From assembly GCA_949130495.1 (NCBI GenBank), contig OX422215.1:528347755-528411754 (forward strand): a stretch of DNA of 64,000 nt, read 5' to 3'. Numbering within the stretch: the first letter of the stretch is position 1; each line of letters opens with the position of its first letter. Below, in pieces: positions 24,380-36,573 of this stretch. Source of the stretch: Sambucus nigra. Its lineage: Eukaryota > Streptophyta > Magnoliopsida > Dipsacales > Adoxaceae. The notes beneath the pieces are model-generated. The model was not told where the DNA came from. It saw only the letters and a program-made list of their open reading frames with translations, and ran no database searches. The position numbers and the translations under genes were made by a program.

Positions 24380-25493
24380 TGATAAGGTTATTTGAGTCAT
24401 ATATACACAAAACTGATATTAGATATTGATAAAGCGAGTTCGTATGGATAGACCGTATATTAGGTTCCTTAAACATAAAATTAAATTCTAATCAATTTTT
24501 ATCTTAATTAGTAATTAAGTGAACATGTGATGATCAAGTCCAATTTTAATTCTAATCAATCACACAATCAAAACACGCATGCATAAAAGTAAGGAAAAAT
24601 CCCTAAAAGGGTTAAACCTTTGATTCGACACTATAGAGAATTTAACAGACACGGTCGATTTACAAACTACTTAGAACGACTAAGTAGAATGTATAGAGTC
24701 TTCAATTCTTCTACATAATACAATGCAGTCTAGTGCTGCCACAGGAAGTGATCTTCGCTCGGTATCCATAGATCAACCGTCTTCTTCTTCAGCTGTAGAA
24801 CCTCGATTTCACAAGTCAACAGTAGGGACAGACTTTACAAGGGCTTATGCAAGATGTATGGAAACTCGGGTTTCATAAACTCACAAATCACATATGGGGA
24901 TGCTTGTGGTTTTGAAAAACAAATTATGAGAACTTTTTATAACAGGTATTGAAAAATCTCTTTCACCAAAGTTCTTGAGAAATTCTGAGCAAAATAGGTT
25001 TTTATAATAAAATCATGAATTTTGAGGCGATAAGGTTGTTCGAATGAAAATAGACCTCGTTCGAACGACATCCATTTCTTATTCAAACTACCTTCTAACG
25101 AGCTTCGAACGACAAATATCTATCAAGGCCTATATGTCTCGTTTGAAGATCTTTTGGTGGTGGTTCTAATGAAACTGCATATCTTGTTCGAATGAGACTC
25201 AATATCCTTTGAACGATAATAAAAAACTTTTTCATTTTAAATTTCTTTTATAATAAATCTTTATTTTAAAAGTGAGCATCCAAGAATTTGATTTATAAAA
25301 ATATATGAAGATACAAATTTTTATAGCTCCATAAAATATCGGTGATGAATCCAGAAATGGAGCTCGATCACTAACCTATCTTTGAATGAACTTGGAGATG
25401 TAGTATTTGGTTTGAGATGTCGGTTTGTAACGGGATACACCAAAATTATAAAAAAGCCTAAACTATGGGAAATTTTTCAATATTGCTCTTACA
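24380..25493 (-). repeat. 3' LTR of minus-strand copia
   Basis: On the minus strand it starts TGTAAGAGCAATATTG at 25493, preceded by the purine tract CCAAAGGGGGAGATT, and ends ...TAACCTTATCA at 24380. It contains degenerate TTCGAA palindromes at about 25035-25220 (one perfect CGTTCGAACG at 25068). About 1.1 kb, shorter than the relatives at 8802 and 14166, with limited similarity to them outside the ends and the palindrome zone. Confidence 0.8.
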
Positions 25494-25957
25494 AATCTCC
25501 CCCTTTGGCTATTCTGGTACAAAACGAAACTAATAACAAAATTACCATAAAACCCTCTAAGACAATGAATTCTAATGTCCTCCCAAACCCCTAAATGGAA
25601 CAACATATGGAAACTTTGTCTTCAACTGAACTTGGTCTCCCCTTATCCAACTTTGTCTTCATCTTGTGTAATCCATGAAATCATCATCAAAGTGGAAGAT
25701 ACCTATACACATGAAATAAAAAAAATCTTGATGCGTATGAGTTATAAATAAAAATAAAGCTCCTCCTCAATTTGTTCTCCCCCTTTTTATCTGTAATAGG
25801 GAAAGGAGTAGAAACTTGTCATGAACAATAAGCATCACATTAAGAAGAAAAAAAATCATCAAAAAAATAATGAATAATGCACGTGTAATGATAATCTCAA
25901 AAGGCACACTTTCTCCACCTACTATTTTTAATTTTTTTAATGTTTCAAGTATGGCGT
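25494..25957 (-). other. Polypurine tract and 3' region of minus-strand copia, part 1
   Basis: Complement shows AAAGGGGGAGA at about 25496-25506 as polypurine tract, and further purine runs at 25627-25640 and 25774-25790. The extra tracts match the pattern at 13800-13955 in the gag-only copia. No coding sequence. Ends where the solo LTR is inserted (GGCGT at 25953-25957). Confidence 0.7.
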
Positions 25958-28953
25958 TGTAATACCCCATAATTTTATTGATTTTTATTTATTGGATTAA
26001 TTAAATTAAATGGTAATTAATCAGAAATTAATTCGGATTTAAATACTAGCGAGGCGTGAGTTGGTATTTTATTATGATGATAATATGGAATATTACTGAG
26101 TATATATGGTAATATATGAGTATGGAAAGTATTAAAATTATCGCGAGTCATAAATACGACAATTTGGGAAATTAAGTTGGGATGCGCGTGTCAGTCGTGT
26201 CAGGAATTAATTTAATTAGATTAAAAAAATAAATTATAATTCTATCTACCCTATGGTCATTTTGAGTGTGCCAACGTGTCCGTAGGGGTCTAGATAGTCA
26301 GAAAACACTAGCTGGGGGTTTAGTTTGGGTCCCGGGGCACTTTTAGACTAAATCGGCAACCCGGGAGGGTATTTTGGTCATTTTAAAATTTAAGGAAATA
26401 AGACCCACGAATTTGAGGGTTTATTTAATTAATATTGGGAATGCCATTAGGGCCATTATCAACCAAAAAGGAGATAGTGGGCTACGTGAGTTAGAGGAGA
26501 GGTTGCAGGAGGTTCCCAAACCCTAGCCACCACACACCACCAATTTTGATGGAATTGTGACCGGAAAGAAGGAAAGAACCAACCCCTGGACACCATCAAC
26601 AATTCTGAACATCAAACTTAAGGCAAGTGATTTGATTCCATTAGCTTCAGCGAATATTTCTTCCATGATTAGTGTAGAAATTGGTATTTGCCTTGAAAGA
26701 TGATGAAAACCCATTAAATTTGATGTAGAACTCTAAACTTTGGTTAGGAATTGCATGTAGATTAGTTATGGATGAAATTCAGTACCGAAAACATAACCTT
26801 TGATGAATTAAAAATGGATTTTAGAAGAGTAATATCATAGTTCTTGAAGAAAATAGAAAACTAGGGTTTTATGAAGATGTGATCCATGTAAGGTTAATTG
26901 TTGATGATGTAACGATTTTGGAACGTTAAAAATGTTGAATTTTGTTAGTATAATGATCCTACATCCTTAGTTGAGAATTTCATACCTTGTAATGGAGTTT
27001 TGGGACAAATCTGGGACTGAAAAAAGAAGCAGTTCGTAGCCTTATCTGGTGCGATCGATCGATCGACATTCATAGGTTGATCGATCGACCACCATCGATC
27101 GATCGACATCCCAGGGTCGATCGATCGACCTTCCCAGAAATTGTGATATTTTTCCCTTATTGAATTTTAGCAATTTCGACCCTAGAGAATTATTGGTGGG
27201 GACCTTTTGAACACTTTTAGATTTAAGGAAGACCAGTAGGCATGTATATGAGACCCGAATTATTATTAGAATTCAATTTGGGAGTTATGTTAGACTTAAC
27301 CAGGTTCGATGAGTGAGATATTATTAAAGACTACGGTTAAATGAGTAAATCTATAGAGTTGGTAATATAAGGTTAGTGGAAGAAATATGGACCTTAAGAG
27401 TACTAGATTAAAGTGTGGTAATTATAGGAGACTTAGTAACCTTTATGAGTTAGGTTTAAGTACTTGAAACTACGATGTGAGATGTGTCGGTGGAATATAT
27501 TATGTAACTGTCCGGAAGCATAAAAATGTACTAATTGGATTATTGGTATAGGGATTGAGAACATACATTTAATAAAATTATAAATTATCTAAGTTGTGTG
27601 AATTCTTAGTAAATGGATTTATATGTGTATGACATACCTACCATACTTGCTATCATGGGAGGTCGACTTTCAAAACAGGGCCATCTAATATTTGTGTGCC
27701 TACGGGGGGATTTAGATTGGTACCTTAAGGACATAGGGCTGTGAATGACTTATTTGTGAGTTGATAAGTCAGCTGACCATGGGAGCGTAGGTATGTGCGT
27801 GACCCATGGGTATGTGAACTATGTTCGCCTCCAATATGTGTGATTTTGCTTATTAAAACGGTTCCTGAGAGATTCGAAATACGTAGTCCTTATGTACGTG
27901 ATGTACCGAGATTTGATAGCAGAGTATGTGTGCACCGCAACTTAGCCTAGTGGTTCCCTAAGTATAATATTATGTTGAAATTTATATATTGGTGATGATA
28001 ACAGACTCCTTGTTAATGTGGGTGAATATTCTTATTAATGTGTGTGAATAGTTGCGACACTTTGAGTAGAGTTAAAATTGAGAATTTCCTATATGATTTA
28101 ATATAAATTAATCTGAGAAATGAAAAGGAAGATTCACATAAGTTAGATTGGAATGTGTTGAACAAACCCCTATATTATCATGTGAGGACAGGTTGCAGTA
28201 TAGACTAGTTAGTTAGCGTCATAACTAGGATGGATTATGGATATACGTTAAGCGTGCACATTAGTTGAGAGGTGAGAAACTTGTGTGAGAGCACAGAACT
28301 AACTTGTACTTTATATTCATTGTTTAATGCAATTAAACACTTGCTAAAATTTTAAACTGTTTTCACATCGGGCTCTGACCCGTTTGCTTTCAAATCTATT
28401 TTCTTGAAAAACCTTTTAGGTGCCCAGCCACAGGGATGCCAAGCTTAGGAGTTCCATTTCAGTGACATGCTATAGCTTCTTTGGAAGTTACAGGATCTTA
28501 ATGATAGACGCCTCCACATTCTATATTGATTCCATTTCAGACTTATTCACTTGTTAGGGCATGTCGCCCCTTTTCTTTTAGAGACAGTTTTATCATACTC
28601 AGTTTCATTGCAGTTTTGGAGTTAATTCATTTATTATTCAGACGTTGTATTTGGTTTTATCCATTATTTGGGATTATTCAGAGGAGTGTTACTCCAGACT
28701 CATTTTATTATTCCATTATTATCTTGATGTGACTGTGATGGGATGGTAGTATCATTTAGCTAATAATTTTAACTGGTTGCATGTTAATTTAATTCAATAA
28801 AATTTAACAACTCAGTTTTTAAATATTAGGTGGCTAGTAATTGTGTAAATAAATGTTTTCGACAGTGATGCTATGAACTGAACCAACTTGACATTTTGTA
28901 TTAATTTAAATAAAGGAGTAGCTACCCGTTATTTAATTAGTCGGGGTGTCACA
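25958..28953 (+). mobile_element. Solo long LTR (Tekay/Del-like)
   Basis: 2996 bp from TGTAATACCCC to GGGGTGTCACA, with no internal region or second LTR. It is flanked by GGCGT (25953-25957) and AGCGT (28954-28958), a 5-bp target duplication with one mismatch. It has the same termini as the LTR at 29641 and shares a block near its 3' end (TTTTAGGTG(C/T)CCAGCCACAGGGA at about 28414-28437 and 32408-32430). It is the usual product of recombination between two LTRs. A hairpin with arms CCATGGG/CCCATGG lies at 27777-27809. Confidence 0.85.
27052..27130. repeat. Cluster of four GATCGATC palindromes in solo LTR
   Basis: Four runs of overlapping GATC/TCGA (such as GATCGATCGATCGAC and TCGATCGATCGACC) spaced by 8-10 bases. 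Position and design recall the TTCGAA clusters of the other LTRs, with a different palindrome. Confidence 0.8.
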
Positions 28954-28958
28954 AGCGT

Positions 28959-29640
28959 ATAAATGTACAAATAACACACCATGGAATAACACTAAAATAT
29001 CCAAATCGTGAATATGGAATGAAATTGTGTGAACATTTTTTATAGACAAATCAACATAAACTATCATAACATAAGTGCACGAAGTAATGAGACACTTTTA
29101 AAGAAAGAACTCAAAGTCTACCTTAGGTGTAAAATTGTGAACTCAAATGAAATTGACTTGACTTAATCAAAATGTAACGAAGTTAAATGAATCTTACCCC
29201 AGTTATGCCAAACTATTTAATTATTTTCAAAAAAGTCTGTTGTGTAAATCCATTGATATTCTACTTTATAACTCCCTCAAAAGCTCACATATATAAGAAT
29301 TCACTCTAAAATATTTTGAAGAAATCATAATGTGTAGCGAAGCACCAATGAATTTAAACTAAATGGCCTTGGCACTTCTATTTTGTGTGCCGTTAATTTT
29401 TTTAGGCTATTTTATGCAAATGATTTCTTTTAAAGCAAAGAATATTCTGTTATTTTGTAGCACCTTTCCATTGTTTAACATTAACAATATTTTTCGGGAA
29501 AAGAAAAAATCTAGGCAATGGTTCTTACACGCACAAATTATATATTTTTTACATTTGGTTCGTTATTAAGCATAATTGAGAGGAGAACATCGTATTCGAC
29601 ACATGACCAGTAAGTACAATGTTCATAAAATTCATGCACG
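28959..29640 (-). other. 3' untranslated region of minus-strand copia, part 2
   Basis: Copia internal sequence between the solo LTR and the next insertion. No gene seen; short open frames (for example 29363-29569) have no known motif. The last five bases, GCACG at 29636-29640, are duplicated at 39831-39835. Confidence 0.6.
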
Positions 29641-30054
29641 TGTAATACCCCGTATTTCTGAATATTCTATTTAATTAAATTAGAGAATTAAATGAGAAAA
29701 TACGGCTTAATTTAAATTACGTAAGAGGAGTAATTTAATGAGATTATTAATCGAAAGATAGATACCGATTTATATTGTCTCATTATATTTACTTAGTGCG
29801 AGTGGTAAATAGTTACTTAACGCGTGTAGACCGTGTTGGGGTGAGAACGAGTAATATTTTTAAGTGACTCAAATGATAATTTAGAGGTCACGGATGAGTC
29901 CGGAAGGGTCAAATTAGTCAAAATAGTATACCCAGGGGTACTAGTTGAGTCTCAGGGTAATTTTGGACTAAACCGAGACTGTTAGGGGGCGTTTTGGTCT
30001 TTTAAAATAAGAGGGTATGAAGACCTACGAATTTGAGAGCCTGTTTATCAGCCG

Positions 30055-30062
30055 TATATAAG
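30055..30062 (+). promoter_or_regulatory. TATA box in 5' LTR
   Basis: TATATAAG about 415 bp into the LTR, in a GC-richer setting and followed by AGGGGTTAGG. The same string is at 36988-36995 in the 3' LTR. Transcription would start roughly 30 bp downstream. Confidence 0.55.
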
Positions 30063-30530
30063 AGGGGTTAGGTTTAGAAAACCCATGTAAACACCAATAC
30101 CATTAGAGAGAAGGAGAAAACCAATTCTAAAGCTTAAGAAGGGATTCCTAAAGAATTGGACTTGAATCTTGCACCCAAATCATCCATGGAAGAAGGATGG
30201 AGGGAGAAGAACATCAACCCATCATCAACTCCACGAAATCAGATTTCCCTCTGTCAAGGCAAGTGTTTATTACAAATCAAATTCAAGTTATAATACCCAT
30301 GTGTAGGAAGTTTTAAGAATTGGTTGATTCTATTGAAAAACTTTGAACTAAATGTATGAATTGATCATATGTTTGGGTAGGATTGCATGTAGAATGAATC
30401 CCTAAGTAAAGATGAAACAAAATTTGAATATATTTAATGATTAACATATAATCTTTATGAGTTCTTGGTTAAAGAACATGAATCTTGAATGACTTAGGGT
30501 TTAATTGAGGAACACAAGATGTCAATCTGC

Positions 30531-30900
30531 CAGAATTTTTGACACAACTTTAAACATCTTCCATTTTATTTATACTTCGAATTAGAGTGTTAACCATACA
30601 TTTATGGAAAGGTATTTCTCTTAGCTATCCAATAAACTTGGAATCAGGTCAATCGGAGTTCTGTAGAGGGAGTAATTGATATTTTACTACAGCGTGTTTG
30701 ATCTGTCAACATAGTAATCTTCCAGAATTTTGACGTGACTTTAAACATGTGCGATTTGAATTTTGCTTCGAATTAGAGTGTGAACCATACATTACTGGAA
30801 AGGTATTTCTCTTATCTATCCAATGAACTTGGAATCAGGTCAATCGGAGTTCTGTAAAGGGAGAAATCGAAATTTTACTAGAGGGTGTTTAATCTGCCAG
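30531..30900. repeat. Direct duplication inside LARD LTR
   Basis: Two diverged copies of a 175-192-bp unit, each with CAGAATTTT, a GAATTAGAGTGT(T/G)AACCATACATT block and CAATCGGAGTTCTGTA. A third start of the unit (CTGCCAGAAAAATTT) follows at 30894. Repeated in the 3' LTR at about 37464-37834. Confidence 0.8.
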
Positions 30901-31401
30901 AAAAATTTATGATTCGTTTCGGCTGCGAGAAAATATGAGATCTTTCTTTTTAAGACTCAAATGCCTAAAATTTTATCGGGGAAGTGTTTGGGACCTTGAT
31001 GAAATATATTTATAGAATAATGATATGGAATTAGGTCTATGATTGAGTGTTGGACCTTAATTTTGTGAGAGAATTAAAGTGGAGATTCATAAGCTTGATT
31101 GTGACGTATTCTAATTCGAGATGATAAGAATATGATTTCGAAAAAAGTGTGAGCGAGCTTAAATTTATTGAGTCAGTAGGTTAACAAGGGTAACTACTGA
31201 ATTGATATAACAAGGGGTAACTAGGACCCTTAGAGTTGTGTGAATACTCAAATAAATATGAAAGTGAAATAAATTTGTAAAGCAAACAATTATTGTTAAT
31301 ATAAGAGAATACTATATTACATACAAGTATGATTGATAGGTCGGGTGTGTACTTACTGAATTATATGATATTTTAGGTCGAGAGAAGTATACCTAAATTA
31401 A

Positions 31402-31843
31402 CTATGTTAGGGTCGATGAGATATTCCGAACTAACATAGGGTTATTATATAATTGGGGTCGATGTATCATTCCGAACCAATTCTTACTTGGGGTCGATGT
31501 ATCATTCCGAACCAAGAGTCCTTTATGTGTGTAAAAATGACAAAATAGTAATGACTGATATTTAATATATATTGTGTGTGAAATATATACTTAATGATAT
31601 TCTACTTCTGTGTATTAGTAGATTGAGATATACCTAAATTAACTATGTTAGGGTCGATGAGACATTCCGAACTAACATAGGGTTATTATAGGTTTGGGGT
31701 CGATGTAAAATGCTGAACCAAACCTTTGAACTGGTGGCGTGATGAAAGAGTCCGAGCCAGAATTTGTAAATATAAATAATTGGGGTCGATGTATCATTCC
31801 GAACTAATTTTCACTTGGGGTCGATGAATCATTCCGAACCAAG
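31402..31843 (+). repeat. Array of eight stem-loop modules with varying stems (5' LTR)
   Basis: Each module is a stem around GGTCGATG...TTCCGAA. Arms in order: CTATGTTAG/CTAACATAG (31402-31439), AATTGG/CCAATT (31451-31482), CTTGG/CCAAG (31487-31516), CTATGTTAG/CTAACATAG (31643-31680), GGTTTGG/CCAAACC (31691-31724), CTGG/CCAG (31731-31760), AATTGG/CTAATT with a G-T pair (31778-31809), CTTGG/CCAAG (31814-31843). Loop-side sequence is conserved while both arms change together. Confidence 0.8.
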
Positions 31844-32898
31844 AGTCCTTTACGTGTGTAGAAAGGACAAATAGAAATGACTAATATTTAGTATATATTG
31901 TGTGTGAAATATATACACTTAATGATATTCTACCGTTGTGAAAAAGTAGATGAATATAATGTGTTTAATGTTACATATATAATTAGTAACTTAAGTAGTG
32001 AAACTTAATTACATAATTGGAAAGATAACAATTGTAAGAATTATAGAAATTTAGTAGTGAAACTAAATAGCCTTGAAGTATAATATAGATGAAATGTTAT
32101 TTGAGTATTAATTAACCTTCGCGAGATGTTAATGAAATGAATGTACTGTGTGGGCAATGTGAGAACTTAAGTATGGATAAGTTCAGATGATTACTTAGTC
32201 CTAGTTAGCTTGGGAGATATGGCTAGGTAGGCTAAGTGTAGAACGTTAGGTGTGCACAAAAGCTGAGGGGTGAGTAAACTCAAGAGAGTGTACGAGAACC
32301 TAACATGTGTAATCAATAACCGCATTTTATATTGTGATAAACGCTTGTTAAATATTTTCAAAATGTTTTGAGTACTAACTCTTGCTATAAAAATATTTTC
32401 AAAACGTTTTAGGTGTCCAGCCACAGGGACGCCATGGATGATGATTCTATTCCAGGGACTCGAAGCTGTAGCACAGTGGATGCTTACAGGATTTTGATTA
32501 GATGATATCTCTCATTCACATCTAGTGCATGATCTCACACTATTCTTTGTATGGACTTGTGGTCCGGTATCAGTCTCAGATGTTAGTTTCAGATTAGTAG
32601 TTGTTTTATTGTAGTTTGGTATTTTTAGCCGATGGTTTATTCGGTAATACTCTTGTGTTGTTGTACTTATACTTTGTTGGTTTGGGTTTTATCATGGTAT
32701 TTGTTTTTACTATTTTTTTGCATGGTTGATTTATTTGTTTTAAGAAAGATAAAATTTAGCACCGTTCTAATTTTACTTAGGGGATTAGTAAAAAAAAAAG
32801 TTTTCGACAGTGATGCTAAGAATGAACCATTTGAGAAACCTATTTTAATTTAATAAAGGCCTGATAACCTGATGTTTAATTAGGCGGGGTGTCACAGA

Positions 32899-32910
32899 TG
32901 GTATCAGAGC
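32899..32910 (+). other. Primer-binding site of LARD-like element
   Basis: TGGTATCAGAGC, perfect initiator Met tRNA type, two bases after the 5' LTR. Confidence 0.93.
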
Positions 32911-35900
32911 ATTAGGTTCTAGTGTCCATAGGATCTGTACGGCTTACTACGTTTTCAGCGTATCGTTTGATTGATATAGAGCCCTATATTAGGATTGTTG
33001 TGCTCCTCTACGTACGTAGTTTACGTTCTCCTGCTATTTAGTTAATGAAGTGTAGTATATACGAGTTCGATTGGGTATGATACGTTGAACCTGACGATAA
33101 GACCAGTGAGGGTGTTGGAAGGACTGCAGGAGGAAGGGGCTCGGCATGAGGCATGGGGTGTTCGAGGATGGTAATCGTAGGAATGATGACCGTTGTCGAG
33201 GTCACTCCTAGTGTGTAATGGAAGTAGAATGTACAGGGGTTTTGGCATTAAGGATAGAGTAGAAATGCTCAGAAGTGAAAACTTGGGTAAATTTTATAGA
33301 GGCAACGTGGTGGGGATACCAGTCACCACATTCGGACTGAGGGTCAGTATACAAATGGGGACCTTACGTATAGTTTAACCGTAAATTTCTCCAATGATGG
33401 TTCAAAAGCGAAGCGAATGGAAATTCCTGAACCCATCATGTGAAAGCCTGTTAGATGCCAATTGTGAGGAAGAAATTTATCAGTTGAAGTGAACCTGTAA
33501 CCGATGAGACAGGTACAAGGGACAAAGATCCCTTGAGAGAATGGACTCACGAGTTGTTGTCGGCCGTAATTTTGAGAAAAATATTCTTGGACGACTTATG
33601 TGTATGAAGGCAGTAAGGTACTTGTTACAAAGTCGAGGTAAATGCTCCTAGGTGGGCGGAGCTAAAAGAGTTTAAGGATTTAGTCAAAGAGTAAGACTGA
33701 ATATAATGGGGCTAGTGTTAGACATAAGTGGAAACCCACTAAGGGATTCCTTAATTTAATCCTAAGTCAGGACTGTTAAGTCTATTAGTGCGTTCCTTGG
33801 TCAGCGAAATTAAGGGAACTATGATGATTAATGTTAACAAAAAAATCAAGACTGCCAAGTCCGAGTGGAGGAATACCCTAAACCAGTAGGTGTGGCCTGG
33901 AATAAGGGAATTTATGAAAGGATGTCTTATGTGAGGCGTAAGACCACACGTGTTGATCTTGCCTGAAGTTATTTAAGGAGATAATAACTCCGATAAGTTT
34001 GCATTCCGAAAGGACAAGCGTGTTATGTCCGGGAACCATTTGAACTACCAGAGCGATGGGCAAATAGTATATGAGTTTTAGCCTCGAGTGAATGGGGTAT
34101 ATGACGATGCCTCACCTGAAAGAGGGTCGAACTGTCATTTTCATTAATATGTGGGAGACTCCAGAGATTATGGATGTCTCATAGTGATTGATTCCGGTGT
34201 GTAGGAACCTTAATGATGTGAATCAAGGTATATCGTATGATCGCTGGGCGGAGAGATCGAGCTCGTTGTTGTAACAAGAGCTAAGGACTTAGTGATATTA
34301 TAGGCACAGTTCCACTTGGCTCCTTTAGAGATGTTGGGGTACGATCGTACATATTGTCAGGGGATGAAATTTGAATATCTTGACTATGTGTTATACCGAT
34401 AAGACTTAGTAAAAATGCATTGGGAGAAGTTACTTATTTAAGTTCGATCGCGAAAGGGGATACAACTAAATTTTTATGCACGTCAGGAGAAGAGACGTTA
34501 GATGCTAGGGCATCGGTAGAGCCGAAAGTGTTGTGGGAAAACACTGAAAAGCTTATCTCTCCACGAAAGGATAAGTGGGACTTTGTGGGCCAGAATTTGA
34601 TTATTGGTCTATAGGGGATTGTGAATATACACAAGATCGTAGTCTCGCCGTGAAGACAAGGCGAGAGTTGAGGAAAAGCATGTTACAAGTGAGACGTTTG
34701 CAATGTTTTTGCAAATATGCACGGAGAAAAGGGTGTATGGGCGCCCTAGTCAATTGGCTTCCTTAGCCATCCGAGGTAGAGGGATGCAGAGAAAATTATT
34801 TGTTAAGTACGCCGATGGAGGAAGTTGCATCTAGTCGTGTTGATGAAATGGATTGAACGTCATGGAAGATAGACGGTAATCCAAAATTTTTGTGCTGAGA
34901 GAACCAGCACACCCTATGGGATAAAATTCGGTGGGAAGCCGTTCAAAAGTTATCTCTTGATATGGGAGGCCTAACTGTTGTGAAGAAGTGACGCAAGGTT
35001 CTACTTAACTGAGTGTTGAGAGTGACTTACGCGTTACTAAAATGTTGATTTTTATAAGGTAATCAACCCTTAAAGTGCGCCAATTAGGAAAAGTGCACGG
35101 ATTGTAAAGTATAATATACCCGGAGTGAAAGGGGAATAGAGTACCACTTGAGGAAATATGATGTAAGTGGGAAGCGGTGTTGAGGAAGAGACATAGTGAG
35201 ATTGTCTCCAGATGCACCACTAGTTGATAGAGAAAGATGGGCACGAAATGACCAATCGGAAATTTGGTAGTGAACCTACGTTTCCAATGATGGGATGTGA
35301 ACATCATAACTAAACCAACATTTCGTTGGGATAGCGGAATGGGTTAACTGGGATGGATTAGTATGTAAGTTGAAAAGGAAGAGTGCACAGTGCACGGTGC
35401 CATTCTACATGGTTGTGAATCTGGATGAAGTCCTAAAATCCCACCCTGTGAGAGATGGTCAAGGGGGAATAGAGATAAAGTTTTATTTTGAGTATGTTGT
35501 GTCGCCTATGACTCAATGATTGTGAGGCAGAATGATACACCCTTACGATAGTGGAATTTTGGAGGAAACCACTGATCAAATCATAGGTTGCATGTATACC
35601 TTTATGAGCATATTTAAAGGTAGTATGAGTGCCTATATAGACTGTACATAAGGGTTAGGTTCTTGGGTACCTATTATGAACATATGTGTACTTTGAGTGG
35701 TGGTTCGAGGAGACATTTCGAACTTTTAGTCCTTAACGCGTGATATGAGGACATTCTATTGGAGTATGAAATTTTAGGGTATATGAAATGTGTAATATAT
35801 GGCTCACAAATTGTCTACTCATGTGCGATGAGATATACATACATACATTGGTGCTCAAGATGTGATTCTAAGACAATATAATTAATCACCATTGGTGATC

Positions 35901-36560
35901 GAGGTGGGGTTCCGAGCCAATATCCCCAAAAGTGTTACAGAAGGGGGGTGATTATAAAATAAGTGTTTATAGTATATGTTATGTGTAAGATATATACCTA
36001 TTGATTTTTTTCTACTTATGTGCGATGATAAGTGTGCTTAATTTCTGTATTGGGGTCGATGATGTTCCAGACCAATACATGAAGGATCGATTTGGGGTCG
36101 ATGATTTTTCGAACCAAACCGATGATTAATTTGGTATCGATGGAAGGTCTAAACCAACATATACATTACATTTACCTTGGGGTCGAGGGATTTCCGGACC
36201 AATGTAAATGATAGGATTATTGGGGCCGATGATTTTGCCGGACCAATTTTCCTAATAGTATATATTGTATATGAAATATATACCTTATAATATCCTACTT
36301 ATGAGTGATAGTAGACACATAGATGTTATATATAGAGATATACATCAAAAGAATAAATTAAGTAGGGAGGAACTTAATTTCAAGAGTTAACGTTAGATTG
36401 AGAAAGACCTATGGAGAAATTAAGTAGTGAGACTTAATTATGATATATAGAGCATGGGTAACATGCGATAAGAGTTTATAATGAAGCAAAGCATGTACTT
36501 GGGGCGATCATTAATTTTAATACCAGCCTTATCCTAATTTCGAGGACGAAATTCCTTTGT
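32911..36560 (+). other. Internal non-coding region of LARD-like element
   Basis: 3.65 kb without an open frame longer than about 100 codons on either strand and without pol motifs. It may descend from a chromovirus gag-pol region, but I cannot align any of it by eye. The right part (35891-36247) holds more of the stem-loop modules seen in the LTRs. Confidence 0.7.
35891..36247 (+). repeat. Six further stem-loop modules in the internal region
   Basis: Arms: ATTGG/CCAAT (35891-35921), GTATTGG/CCAATAC (36047-36078), TTTGG/CCAAA (36091-36118), TTGG/CCAA (36131-36157), CATTTACcTTGG/CCAAtGTAAATG with one mismatch (36169-36210), ATTGG/CCAAT (36219-36247). The cores are variants of GGTCGATG and TTCCGGA/TTCCAGA/TCGAA. 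Confidence 0.7.
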
Positions 36561-36571
36561 AAGGGGGGAAG
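36561..36571 (+). other. Polypurine tract of LARD-like element
   Basis: AAGGGGGGAAG two bases before the 3' LTR start at 36574; preceded by the chromovirus-like GAGGACGAAATTCC. Confidence 0.9.
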
Positions 36572-36573
36572 TA

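Larger units (their letters stand above)
29641..32896 (+). repeat. 5' LTR of LARD-like element
   Basis: TGTAATACCCCG...GGGGTGTCACA, 3256 bp. Parts in order: TATA-like TATATAAG at 30055; a 175-192-bp direct duplication at about 30531-30900; and an array of eight stem-loop modules at 31402-31843. The open frame at 32191-32424 on the minus strand also occurs in the 3' LTR and shows no coding features. Confidence 0.93.

Noticed and set aside
31402..31843. Stem-loop modules as hammerhead ribozymes (retrozyme-like)
   Set aside because: GGTCGATGAG...CCGAAC recalls CUGAUGA...GAAA, but the catalytic core CUGAUGA/GAAA is not complete in any module, and the three-helix layout with a NUH cleavage site is missing.
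32191..32424. 77-codon minus-strand frame present in both LARD LTRs (39124-39357)
   Set aside because: Present twice only because LTRs are duplicated; no domain, and it lies over the LTR end that is shared as a non-coding block with the solo LTR.
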